Both the position numbers and the translations under genes were made by a program. The notes beneath the pieces were generated by a model. It saw nothing but the letters and a program-made list of their open reading frames with translations. It was not told where the DNA came from and ran no database searches. A DNA stretch of 11,483 nt. Source: Desulfuromonadaceae bacterium (GTDB taxonomy: Bacteria; Desulfobacterota; Desulfuromonadia; Desulfuromonadales; Desulfuromonadaceae). Location of the stretch: positions 1-11,483 of the forward strand of contig JAMOOS010000166.1 in the NCBI GenBank assembly GCA_027065245.1, written 5' to 3'. This document shows, piece by piece, positions 1 through 6,588 of this stretch. The first letter of the stretch is position 1. Each line of letters starts with the position of its first letter.

Positions 1-281
1 TTATCGCCACCAACCTGCACTCCGGCCACATCGACTACGGTGGCACGGGGGTGGAAATCACGCGACACCAGCTTGTACGGTTTGCTCACATGAATCACTT
101 CGCGCACTCCGGGCAAATGGACAATGGTGGTATCATCGACAAAACCCTGGTTGCCCAGCACGCCGATGGCGGTACGCTCGCTACCGGGGATCGGCTCGGC
201 GGTAAGCCCCATGGCCTTCACCGCTTCGCGCACCTGTTCCACAGCGGCTTCAGAGGCGTTGTGTTCCATAACAATCAGCAT
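1..281 (-). CDS. aroF: 3-deoxy-7-phosphoheptulonate (DAHP) synthase, N-terminal part, cut by the window edge
   Basis: The protein should condense phosphoenolpyruvate and erythrose 4-phosphate to DAHP, the first step of the shikimate pathway, in the cytoplasm. Only about 93 residues are inside the window; the catalytic barrel lies beyond base 1. The visible part begins MLIVMEHNASEAAVEQV, continues through GSERTAIGVLGN, and reaches KPYKLVSRDFHP near residues 74-85. This matches the small ferredoxin-like/ACT-like regulatory domain and the linker that open class I-beta (AroF/AroA-Q related) DAHP synthases. The ATG at 281-279 is chosen because AGGAA (complement of 287-291) sits a normal distance upstream. 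The gene diverges from trmB across 225 bases. The family assignment rests on the N-terminal domain alone, so the exact subclass and feedback specificity cannot be read here. Confidence 0.85.
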   Translation of the reverse strand, partial: MLIVMEHNASEAAVEQVREAVKAMGLTAEPIPGSERTAIGVLGNQGFVDDTTIVHLPGVREVIHVSKPYKLVSRDFHPRATVVDVAGVQVGGD

Positions 282-364
282 CTTCTGTTCCTTTCGCTAC
301 CAGCGGAAAACCCGTATAACTGCAAATATCGGTCAAGATCTGCTCTCTCTTACATCTGGGCGGC

Positions 365-394
365 AGTCTACCACAACCACCGGCGTAATTGCAC
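365..394 (-). promoter_or_regulatory. Candidate promoter for aroF
   Basis: Read on the minus strand, TAGACT (370-365) is preceded by TGG, giving an extended -10 element. A weak -35-like GTGCAA or TGCAAT lies 17-18 bases further upstream (388-394). Transcription would start near 358, leaving a leader of roughly 75 bases before the ATG at 281. I saw no obvious leader peptide or attenuator in that leader. The match is partial, so this is a suggestion only. Confidence 0.3.
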
Positions 395-414
395 ATAGTG
401 TACGCAGGCGCAAG

Positions 415-443
415 TTGCATTTGCCATGCCGCTGTGCTAGTGT
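415..443 (+). promoter_or_regulatory. Candidate promoter for trmB-truD
   Basis: TTGCAT (415-420), a 17-base spacer and TAGTGT (438-443) preceded by TGC form a plausible extended -10 promoter. Transcription would begin near 450, about 57 bases before the trmB ATG. The -10 hexamer matches consensus at only three of six positions, so support comes mainly from the spacing and the TGn extension. Confidence 0.35.
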
Positions 444-506
444 CCGGGCGATTTGCGCAATATACTGATTTTACCACTACTTTGTTGTGAAAGTGTTACA
501 GGGTTT

Positions 507-1199
507 ATGACTCAACGGGTAATCGAAATCACCTCGCCCGCCTTTGCCGACATCCACTCTCTGGGGCGTGACTACGATCTGAACCAGTTGTTTCCCGTCC
601 GGCAGCCGCTGGCGCTTGAGATAGGCTGCGGCATCGGCGATTTTATCGTCCAGCGCGCCGCCGAGCAGCCGCAAGTCAATTTTATCGCCATCGACATCTT
701 TAACAAGGGCTGTTACAAAACCTGCCGCCGCGTGGATCGCAGCGGGTTGAGCAATGTGCGTGTCATGCGGGTGGAGGCGCGCCAGTTGCTCAGCTACTGC
801 GGCCGCGCCGATATGCTCAGCGCGGTATACATCAACTGCCCCGATCCGTGGCCGAAAAAACGCCATCGCAATCGCCGCCTGCTGAACCGCACGTTTCTAA
901 CGCAGTTGCTCTACTATCTGCAGCCTGAAGGTGAGCTGTTTTTTGTCACCGATTTCGCCGATTACGCCTATCAGGTGGCGCAACTGTTCCCCGCTGTGGC
1001 GGGCTACGAAAACATGCTGCCAGCGCCGTTTTTTACCGAGATGGATGATTATCCGCTATCGAAATATATGCGCAAGTTCCGCGACCAGGGATTGCCGCTT
1101 TATTTTCAGCATCAGCGCCGCCGCGCCGACTTTACCCTGCGCGAGAGCGAGCTGCCCCCCACCGACAAAGGGTTCCGTACCCGCCATCTGCTGGAGTAA
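507..1199 (+). CDS. trmB: tRNA (guanine-N7-)-methyltransferase
   Basis: TrmB uses S-adenosylmethionine to methylate N7 of G46 in the variable loop of many tRNAs, acting in the cytoplasm. The 230-residue protein carries the SAM-binding motif EIGCGIGDF at residues 38-46. The family hallmark PDPWPKKRH is at 112-120 and VTDFADYA at 147-154, followed by a tail SKYMRKFRDQGLPLYF near 185-200. The last 30 residues extend past the usual end of short TrmB proteins. The reading frame is open back to a TTG at 453, but the ATG at 507 is preferred: it begins right before the conserved region, and the upstream residues look like translated leader. Ribosome-site quality is modest (ACAGGG at 498-503). truD starts 3 bases after this stop, so the two tRNA-modification genes form an operon. 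Identity is near certain; the start is less so. Confidence 0.93.
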   Translation: MTQRVIEITSPAFADIHSLGRDYDLNQLFPVRQPLALEIGCGIGDFIVQRAAEQPQVNFIAIDIFNKGCYKTCRRVDRSGLSNVRVMRVEARQLLSYCGRADMLSAVYINCPDPWPKKRHRNRRLLNRTFLTQLLYYLQPEGELFFVTDFADYAYQVAQLFPAVAGYENMLPAPFFTEMDDYPLSKYMRKFRDQGLPLYFQHQRRRADFTLRESELPPTDKGFRTRHLLE

Positions 1200-1202
1200 A
1201 CT

Positions 1203-2414
1203 GTGTATCCCTACTTGAGCGCCGACCTGCCCGGCATCGGCGGGAGCATAAAGGATGATCCGGAGGATTTTATCGTCGAGGAGATCCCCGCTTACCAGCC
1301 GTGCGGCAGGGGCGAACACCTGTATGTGCAGGTAGAAAAACGCGGGCTGGGCACCCTGGCCATGATCCAGCAACTGGCGCGCGCCAGTGGCATCCGCGAA
1401 CGCAATTTCGGTTATGCCGGGCTGAAGGATGCCCGCGCCGTGTGCCGTCAGACCATCTCCATCCATACCGCTGATGACAGTTGCCTGGCCGCGCTGAACA
1501 ATGTTGATGGCGTAACGGTACTTGGCAGCGCCCGCCACGGCAACAAGCTGCGTCTGGGGCATCTGCGCGGCAACCGCTTTATTATCCGGTTGCGCAATGT
1601 GGACGCCAATGCCGTCGCACGGCTAAAAGCGCTGGCGCAACTGCTGCAAAGCCGCGGCGTACCCAACTATTTTGGCAGCCAGCGCTACGGCATCATGGGC
1701 AACAACCATCTCATTGGCGCCGCCATGCTGCAGCGCGATTTTACCCGCGCCATAGCCCTGTTCATGGGGGACGCGCGGCTAATCAACAACGAACGCTGGC
1801 GGCTGGCGGTCAACGCTTTTCGCGACGGCGATCTGAACGGAGCGCTGGCGGCGTTTCCCGGTCGCTTCCGCGACGAACGCCGGGTTATCCATTTGCTGCT
1901 GGCAGGCAAAAGCGCTGAACAGGCGTTTACCGCCCTGCCACGCAAACTGCTCAAGCTGTATCTGTCCGCCTGGCAATCGTGGCTGTTCGATCGCCAGGTA
2001 GCGGCACGCATCGCTACCCTCGACACCCTGCTCAAGGGGGATATCGCCATGATTCACGCCAGCGGCGCCTGTTTTCGTGTGGAAGACCCGGCGGCGGAGC
2101 AACCGCGCGCCGACCAGCTGGAAATCAGCCCCACCGGCCTGATGGCAGGACGCAAAGCCATGTACGCTGATACCGCTGTGGAGCGGGAGTTAATCGCTGC
2201 CGAGCATATCGATGACGCAGCTTTCAACAGTTTCAGCGCCATTAAACTGCAGGCATCACGACGCCCCCTGCGCGTGGCGGTAACACAGCTTGACTGGCGC
2301 GTAGACGGCGCCAATGCCATTTTGTCTTTCACTCTTCCAGCAGGCAGCTATGCCACCAGCGTACTGCGCGAGATAACGAAAAACGGGGCGTCACCGGAAA
2401 CCGAAAAAAAATAA
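1203..2414 (+). CDS. truD: tRNA pseudouridine(13) synthase
   Basis: TruD converts uridine 13 of tRNA-Glu and some other tRNAs to pseudouridine. The 403-residue length is in the range for the family. KDDPEDFIVEEIP (17-29) is the conserved N-terminal strand. GYAGLKDARAV (70-80) holds the presumed catalytic aspartate, Asp76. VPNYFGSQRYG (153-163) is another TruD signature, LYLSAWQSWLFDRQ marks the core after the inserted TRUD domain, and EISPTGLMAG lies near residues 302-311. The start is GTG at 1203, only 3 bases after the trmB stop, with GGAG at 1193-1196 inside the last trmB codons. Ribosomes finishing trmB can therefore supply truD initiation. No convincing U-tract terminator follows the stop. 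I see no missing key residue or frameshift. Confidence 0.95.
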   Translation: MYPYLSADLPGIGGSIKDDPEDFIVEEIPAYQPCGRGEHLYVQVEKRGLGTLAMIQQLARASGIRERNFGYAGLKDARAVCRQTISIHTADDSCLAALNNVDGVTVLGSARHGNKLRLGHLRGNRFIIRLRNVDANAVARLKALAQLLQSRGVPNYFGSQRYGIMGNNHLIGAAMLQRDFTRAIALFMGDARLINNERWRLAVNAFRDGDLNGALAAFPGRFRDERRVIHLLLAGKSAEQAFTALPRKLLKLYLSAWQSWLFDRQVAARIATLDTLLKGDIAMIHASGACFRVEDPAAEQPRADQLEISPTGLMAGRKAMYADTAVERELIAAEHIDDAAFNSFSAIKLQASRRPLRVAVTQLDWRVDGANAILSFTLPAGSYATSVLREITKNGASPETEKK

Positions 2415-2449
2415 AACGGTCCGACAAAAATATATTTTTTCAACTGAGG

Positions 2450-2502
2450 TTATTGCGATTATTTCGCACTATACAGCCTGTTTATGATCCATGGCGCAAT
2501 AA
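2450..2502. repeat. 8-bp perfect inverted repeat with 37-base spacer
   Basis: TTATTGCG at 2450-2457 is the exact reverse complement of CGCAATAA at 2495-2502. The arms lie 35-80 bases after truD ends and about 110-160 bases upstream of the iclR promoter. The spacer is too long and the arms too short for a terminator. Two half-sites for a looping regulator are possible, but a chance match in AT-rich DNA is also plausible. Confidence 0.35.
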
Positions 2503-2550
2503 AAAAGGGAACAACCGCAATTATGAATCAACCTACCGCTATTAAAAAGT

Positions 2551-2579
2551 TTTTGCCGATTTTGCCTCCTTTTGCGCAC
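2551..2579 (+). repeat. Three phased TTTTGC repeats upstream of the iclR promoter
   Basis: TTTTGC begins at 2551, 2560 and 2570, so the copies are 9 and 10 bases apart, close to one helical turn. They end 30 bases before the -35 box at 2609. T-tracts phased with the helix can bend DNA, and same-face repeats can bind a multimeric regulator. The repeats are directly visible; any function is inferred. Confidence 0.45.
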
Positions 2580-2608
2580 ATTTTTTATTTTAATGTTTAT
2601 TTAACATC

Positions 2609-2637
2609 TTGACACTTTTAGAACAACATTCTATATT
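2609..2637 (+). promoter_or_regulatory. Sigma70-type promoter of the iclR gene
   Basis: A perfect TTGACA (2609-2614), a 17-base spacer and TATATT (2632-2637, five of six consensus) form the best housekeeping promoter in the window. Transcription should start near 2644, giving a leader of about 78 bases before the ATG at 2722. The placement also rules out the upstream TTG at 2638 as a translation start, because it lies at the edge of the -10 box. Confidence 0.8.
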
Positions 2638-2650
2638 TTGGCGAAAGTTG

Positions 2651-2673
2651 TGTGCAGTGTGCAGTGCAGTGCA
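2651..2673 (+). repeat. Short direct repeats just downstream of the iclR transcription start
   Basis: TGTGCAG occurs twice in tandem (2651-2657 and 2658-2664), followed by TGCAG (2665-2669) and TGCA (2670-2673). This falls at roughly +7 to +30 relative to the predicted start, a usual position for a repressor site. It could be the operator for autoregulation by the IclR protein, but IclR sites are typically palindromic and this is mainly a direct repeat. Slippage during replication could also have produced it. Confidence 0.45.
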
Positions 2674-2721
2674 TCTGCCAGTGTTATCGGCAACCATCAA
2701 GATATTCGGGGAACAACGTCA

Positions 2722-3504
2722 ATGCCCACCAAAAAAGACAAATCAGAATATATCATTCAGGCGGTTTCACATGCACTGGATCTGCTGGAGCAGTTTCACG
2801 ACGATGTTGACGAACTCGGGGTTACCGAGCTGAGCAAGCGACTTAAGCTGCATAAAAACAACGTGTTCCGGCTGCTGGCCACACTGGAGTCGCGCGGCTA
2901 CATTGAGCAGAACAAAGCCACGGAAAATTACCGCCTGGGGCTGAAATCTCTTGAGCTGGGTCAGACATTCATCAAACAGATGGGGTTGCTGCGTCAGGCC
3001 AAGCTGGCTTTGGAACAGCTGGTTGAGCGGTGCAACGAGACCGCCTACGTAGCTATTTTCAAGGAAGATCACGTTGTCTACCTGGACGTGGTGGAAACCG
3101 ATATGACGGTACGCGTCGTTTCCCGTGTCGGCTCCCGGCTGCCAGCTTACTGCACCGCCTCGGGCAAGGTTCATCTGGCGCACATGTCTGAGGATGAACT
3201 GGAAGCGTTACTGCCACGCAAGCTGGAGGCCTATACCCCCAACACCCTGGTATGTCCCGAAGCTCTCAAGGCCGAGCTGCGCCAGGTGGCTGAGCAGGGC
3301 TACGCCATCGATAACGAGGAGATGGATCCCGGTGTACGCTGCATTGCCGCACCCATCCGTGACTATACCCGCCGCATCGTCGGTGCCATCAGCCTGTCTG
3401 GCCCATCCATGCGCTTTACCGACGAGCGGATGGAAAAAGAGCTGATTCCGCTGGTGGTGGAAGCGGCGGAAACCTTGTCTACCCGTCTCGGCTATCGCAC
3501 CTGA
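2722..3504 (+). CDS. IclR-family transcriptional regulator
   Basis: This is a one-component DNA-binding regulator that senses a small ligand. The 260-residue protein has an N-terminal winged helix-turn-helix (about 10-70). The segment GVTELSKRLKLHKNNVFRLL spans 33-52 and is followed by a wing ending in YRLG. An IclR effector domain (about 75-255) contains PAYCTASGKVHLA near 141-153 and DNEEMDPGVRCIAAPI near 197-212, both classic for the family. The ATG at 2722 is preferred because GGGGAA at 2708-2713 lies 8 bases upstream and a strong promoter ends at 2637; a longer frame from TTG 2638 would start inside that promoter. The ligand and targets cannot be deduced: neighbours are housekeeping genes, not a catabolic operon. 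It may autoregulate or act elsewhere. Its stop directly abuts the coaE stop. Confidence 0.93.
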   Translation: MPTKKDKSEYIIQAVSHALDLLEQFHDDVDELGVTELSKRLKLHKNNVFRLLATLESRGYIEQNKATENYRLGLKSLELGQTFIKQMGLLRQAKLALEQLVERCNETAYVAIFKEDHVVYLDVVETDMTVRVVSRVGSRLPAYCTASGKVHLAHMSEDELEALLPRKLEAYTPNTLVCPEALKAELRQVAEQGYAIDNEEMDPGVRCIAAPIRDYTRRIVGAISLSGPSMRFTDERMEKELIPLVVEAAETLSTRLGYRT

Positions 3505-4107
3505 TTATTCCAGCAGTTTCCGGTACAGTTCCAACACCGCGCGGCGCAGTGTCACCATATCGCCGCTGTTGTCGATTACATAATCGGCGCGGCGGATTTT
3601 TTCTTTCTGCGCCATATGGGCGGCTATGCGCTGACGGGCGGTGTTTTCGTCGCACTGGTCGCGCGCCATCAGGCGTTGCAACTGAATCTGTTCATCCACA
3701 CTGATTACCAGCACTTTATCTACCCGCTCTTCCGCACCGGCCTCAAACAGCAACGGCGCTTCGTACACCACTATCGTTGCGGCGGCTTCCGCCCGTTGTC
3801 GCGCCCGCTCCAGCTCCTGTCGTGATAGTGCGGCGATGGCCGGATGCATGATAGCGTCCAGATCACGCCGCGCCGCATCATCATTAAAAATAATCCGCCC
3901 CAGCTCCGGGCGATCCAGACTGCCGTCGGCGGCAACTATCCGCTGGCCAAAACGCTCCACGAGCTGGCGTAGAACCGGGCTGCCCGGCTGCACCAGCCGC
4001 CGCGCCAGCTCGTCGGCACTGACCACCACAGCTCCGGCCTGCGCCAGCATGGTGACAGCGGTGCTCTTGCCGCAGGCAATACCGCCGGTAACCCCTAAAA
4101 TCATCAT
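3505..4107 (-). CDS. coaE: Dephospho-CoA kinase
   Basis: CoaE phosphorylates the 3'-hydroxyl of dephospho-CoA with ATP, the last step of coenzyme A synthesis. The 200-residue protein begins MMILGVTGGIACGKST, with the Walker A P-loop GGIACGKS at residues 8-15. SADELARRL (30-38) contains the conserved aspartate region. VVYEAPLLFEAG lies in the middle, and RQRIAAHMAQKEKIRRADYV near the C-terminus is the family pattern around the adenine-binding and lid region. There are two adjacent possible ATGs (4107 and 4104). A very G-rich site, AGGGGGGAG (complement of 4110-4118), lies only 2 bases from the first, so initiation at 4104 is also likely. The gene is convergent with iclR with no spacer and divergent from hemL. 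A clear upstream promoter could not be picked out. Confidence 0.95.
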   Translation of the reverse strand: MMILGVTGGIACGKSTAVTMLAQAGAVVVSADELARRLVQPGSPVLRQLVERFGQRIVAADGSLDRPELGRIIFNDDAARRDLDAIMHPAIAALSRQELERARQRAEAAATIVVYEAPLLFEAGAEERVDKVLVISVDEQIQLQRLMARDQCDENTARQRIAAHMAQKEKIRRADYVIDNSGDMVTLRRAVLELYRKLLE

Positions 4108-4159
4108 TTCTCCCCCCTAAGAAAAGCCAAATCAACCAACTAATTAACCGCAGCCAACC

Positions 4160-4189
4160 TTGACACGCCGCCATAAGCCGTGGTAGTTT
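4160..4189 (+). promoter_or_regulatory. Candidate promoter for hemL
   Basis: A perfect TTGACA (4160-4165) is followed after 18 bases by TAGTTT (4184-4189), which is preceded by TGG, giving an extended -10. Transcription would start near 4196, about 79 bases before the hemL ATG. The -10 hexamer alone is weak; the exact -35 and the TGn motif make the case. Confidence 0.5.
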
Positions 4190-4245
4190 GCGCGGGTATT
4201 CCTGTAACGAATAACCACTCACATTATCAGCCGAAAACGGTTGTT

Positions 4246-4278
4246 ATGGCAACTACTGCCGAGGAGAATAAAAGATGA
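4246..4278 (+). CDS. Possible 10-codon leader ORF overlapping the hemL start
   Basis: The ATG at 4246 opens a frame encoding MATTAEENKR. Its TGA (4276-4278) overlaps the hemL ATG in the arrangement ATGA. The mini-ORF spans the hemL ribosome site GAGGAG. It has only a weak ribosome site of its own upstream (AACGG near 4236-4240). If translated, it could couple or tune hemL translation. A frame this short can arise by chance, so confidence is low. Confidence 0.25.
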   Translation: MATTAEENKR

Positions 4279-5558
4279 AACAACAACAATCCAGCACATT
4301 ATTTGCCCAGGCACAACAGGTGATCCCCGGCGGCGTCAACAGTCCGGTGCGGGCGTTCAAATCGGTGGGCTGCGAGCCGCTGTTTATCGAACGTGCCAGC
4401 GGCAGCCGCATTTACGATGCCGACGGCAACAGCTATATCGACTATGTCGGCTCATGGGGACCGATGATTCTCGGCCACTGCCATCCCAAAGTAGTAGAGG
4501 CCATACAGCAGGCGGCAGCAAACGGTGCATCCTTTGGCGCGCCGACACGCAAGGAGATTAAACTGGCAGAGATGGTATGTGCCGCCTATCCCAATATTGA
4601 AAAGGTACGCATGGTATCCTCCGGAACCGAGGCCACCATGAGCGCCATCCGCCTGGCGCGCGGCTGCAGCGGTCGCGACAAGATTCTCAAGTTCGACGGC
4701 TGCTACCACGGCCACGCCGACTCGCTGCTGGTTAATGCCGGCAGCGGTGCCGCCACTTTCGGCGTACCATCATCGCCGGGCGTTCCGGCCGATTTTGCCA
4801 AACACACCCTCACCGCCACCTACAATGATCTTGACAATGTCAAAGAACTGGTAGCGGCCAACAAAGGGGAGATTGCCTGCATCATTCTGGAAGCGATCGC
4901 GGGAAACATGGGCTGCGTACCGCCGCAACCGGGTTTTCTCGCCGGGTTGCGCCAACTGTGTGACACCGAGGGGATTATTCTGATTATCGACGAGGTGATG
5001 ACCGGCTTCCGCGTCGCCTACGGCGGTGCTCAGGAGCGTTACGGCGTCTACGGCGATTTGGTCTGCTTAGGCAAAATTATCGGCGGCGGCTTGCCGGTAG
5101 GTGCCTTTGGCGGCAAAAAAGAACTGATGAGCCAACTTTCCCCCGAGGGCGGTATCTACCAGGCCGGCACCCTGTCGGGCAATCCCCTGGCCATGAGTGC
5201 CGGTATCGCTACTCTGGAACTGCTGCAACAGGAGGGGTTCTACGCTCAGATTGAGGAGAAAAGCGCCTACCTGGAACAGGGACTGCGCCAGGCGGCAAGC
5301 GCTGCCGGAGTTACCACCTGCCTGCAGCGGGTGGGCGGCATGTTCTGCTGCTATTTCTGTGCCGGGCCGGTAAATAATTTTGCCGACGCCGCCACCAGTG
5401 ATACGGCAGCGTTCAGCCGCTACTTCCGCGCTCTGCTGGCAGCGGGGGTAAACGTAGCGCCATCACAATTTGAAGCCGGTTTTATGAGTATCGCCCACAG
5501 CAAAGAAGACCTTGATTACACCATTGACGCCGTGGCAGCGGCATTAAAACAACTGTAA
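4275..5558 (+). CDS. hemL: Glutamate-1-semialdehyde 2,1-aminomutase
   Basis: This PLP enzyme converts glutamate-1-semialdehyde to 5-aminolevulinate, the second dedicated step of the C5 route to haem, sirohaem and other tetrapyrroles. The 427-residue length is normal. VIPGGVNSPVRAFKSVG (16-32) is the hallmark N-terminus. SSGTEATMSAIRLARG (115-130) binds cofactor phosphate, and IIDEVMTGFR (237-246) carries the PLP-contacting aspartate Asp239. CLGKIIGGGLPVGAFGG (264-280) contains the Schiff-base lysine, Lys267. The family motif usually written EPVAGNMG reads EAIAGNMG here (206-213), a mild variant that should not abolish activity. GAGGAG at 4261-4266 lies 8 bases before the ATG. A gap of 18 bases leads to the downstream epimerase-like gene, suggesting cotranscription. 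No truncation is seen. Confidence 0.97.
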   Translation: MKQQQSSTLFAQAQQVIPGGVNSPVRAFKSVGCEPLFIERASGSRIYDADGNSYIDYVGSWGPMILGHCHPKVVEAIQQAAANGASFGAPTRKEIKLAEMVCAAYPNIEKVRMVSSGTEATMSAIRLARGCSGRDKILKFDGCYHGHADSLLVNAGSGAATFGVPSSPGVPADFAKHTLTATYNDLDNVKELVAANKGEIACIILEAIAGNMGCVPPQPGFLAGLRQLCDTEGIILIIDEVMTGFRVAYGGAQERYGVYGDLVCLGKIIGGGLPVGAFGGKKELMSQLSPEGGIYQAGTLSGNPLAMSAGIATLELLQQEGFYAQIEEKSAYLEQGLRQAASAAGVTTCLQRVGGMFCCYFCAGPVNNFADAATSDTAAFSRYFRALLAAGVNVAPSQFEAGFMSIAHSKEDLDYTIDAVAAALKQL

Positions 5559-5576
5559 CTGACTGGCGGGTGTGAT

Positions 5577-6470
5577 ATGAATATTCTTGTTACCGGCGCC
5601 AGCGGCGTCATCGGCAGCGTCATCAGCAGCCATTTGCGCAGTAACGGCCATCAGGTATTTGCTCTGACTCGTACTGGCAATGCGCCATGTTGGAACATTG
5701 AACAACAGACTGTCGATTTTGGTTCCACTCAATACGATGTTGTCATCCATCTGGCCGGAGAAAATATCGCCGCTGGTCGTTGGACTGCGGCGCGCAAGGA
5801 GCGGATCCGCGCCAGCAGAGTGAATGGCACACGCCTGTTGTGCAATAAGCTGGCGCAACTCGCAGATAAGCCCGCGCTGCTGATCTGTGCTTCTGCAGTA
5901 GGAATATACGGCGACTGCGGCACCAGAGAAGTTGACGAACAGGCAGCGCCGGGCCGGGGCTTTCTGGCTGAAGTCTGCGCGCAATGGGAACAGGCATGTC
6001 AACCGGCAGTTACCGCCGGCATCAGAGTCGTCCATCTGCGTCTGGGCATGGTGCTTGATGGTAATGGCGGCGCTCTGCAAAAAATGCTGCCGCCGTTCAA
6101 GCTGGGCCTGGGCGGCAAGATTGGCTCCGGTGGGCAGTATATGAGCTGGATCACCAGCGCCGATGTAGCAGCGATAACAGAGTTTATAATTGAGCATCCG
6201 GAAATTTCCGGTGCGGTAAACTGTTGCACACCAACCGCAGCAACCAACGCCGAGTTCACCAACGCTTTGGGAACAGCCCTGCAACGCCCGACGCCGCTTC
6301 CGGTTCCCGCTGCCGCCATTAACCTGATATTCGGTGAAATGGGGCGGGAACTGTTGCTGTCCAGCGCCCGGGTTCGCCCCACCCGCCTGCTGGATTGGAA
6401 TTATCCGTTCCGCCACCCCAATCTGCCCGCAGCGCTGGCGTACTGCCTCAACCCTGGCACTGTGCAATAA
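5577..6470 (+). CDS. TIGR01777-family NAD(P)-binding epimerase-like protein (YfcH/SDR39U1 type)
   Basis: This 297-residue protein belongs to the extended short-chain dehydrogenase group whose members include E. coli YfcH and human SDR39U1; the substrate is not established. The Rossmann motif GASGVIG is at residues 7-13 and VIHLAGENIAAGRW at 56-69. ASAVGIYGDCG (105-115) is the region that normally holds SDR active-site residues; the tyrosine is present without the usual YxxxK lysine. LPPFKLGLGGKIGSGGQYMSW (171-191) is strongly diagnostic. LLLSSARVRPTRLL (259-272) falls in the C-terminal DUF1731-type segment. The ATG at 5577 follows the hemL stop by 18 bases with a weak GGCGGG site, so translation may depend on the upstream gene. 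Plants and bacteria have homologues linked to plastid or cell-division roles, but that cannot be transferred here. Confidence 0.9.
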   Translation: MNILVTGASGVIGSVISSHLRSNGHQVFALTRTGNAPCWNIEQQTVDFGSTQYDVVIHLAGENIAAGRWTAARKERIRASRVNGTRLLCNKLAQLADKPALLICASAVGIYGDCGTREVDEQAAPGRGFLAEVCAQWEQACQPAVTAGIRVVHLRLGMVLDGNGGALQKMLPPFKLGLGGKIGSGGQYMSWITSADVAAITEFIIEHPEISGAVNCCTPTAATNAEFTNALGTALQRPTPLPVPAAAINLIFGEMGRELLLSSARVRPTRLLDWNYPFRHPNLPAALAYCLNPGTVQ

Positions 6471-6588
6471 CACAGTCAGATACCAGGTGAGAGCATCATA
6501 AAAATGCGCGTGCTACGCTGTCATCACAACAACAGCACCGGTATAGTACCAGCACTGAAAGAGAACAACCTCCCTACTTCCTTGTTAG

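Noticed and set aside
453..506. N-terminal extension of trmB from TTG 453
   Set aside because: The 18 extra residues are not family-like, the TTG has no ribosome site, and it lies almost at the predicted transcription start.
2145..2165. GGACGCAAAGCC string resembling the core of a GEMM c-di-GMP riboswitch
   Set aside because: It lies inside truD coding sequence (encoding AGRKAM), lacks the flanking paired elements, and is not upstream of any gene start.
2400..2440. Possible terminator after truD (ACCG, A-rich stretch, CGGT)
   Set aside because: The stem would be only 4 bp around a long A-rich loop, too weak to call.
2523..2612. 29-codon frame starting MNQPTAIKKFLP before iclR
   Set aside because: It has a poorly spaced ribosome site, runs through the phased repeats into the -35 box, and encodes nothing recognisable.
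2638..2721. N-terminal extension of the IclR protein from TTG 2638
   Set aside because: The TTG sits at the edge of the -10 box of the strong promoter, so it would not be on the transcript, while ATG 2722 has a good ribosome site.
5544..6473. Long open frame of 309 codons on the minus strand opposite the epimerase-like gene
   Set aside because: It lies wholly antisense to a clear TIGR01777 gene, its product is low-complexity and family-less, and it overlaps the end of hemL. It is a shadow of the coding strand.
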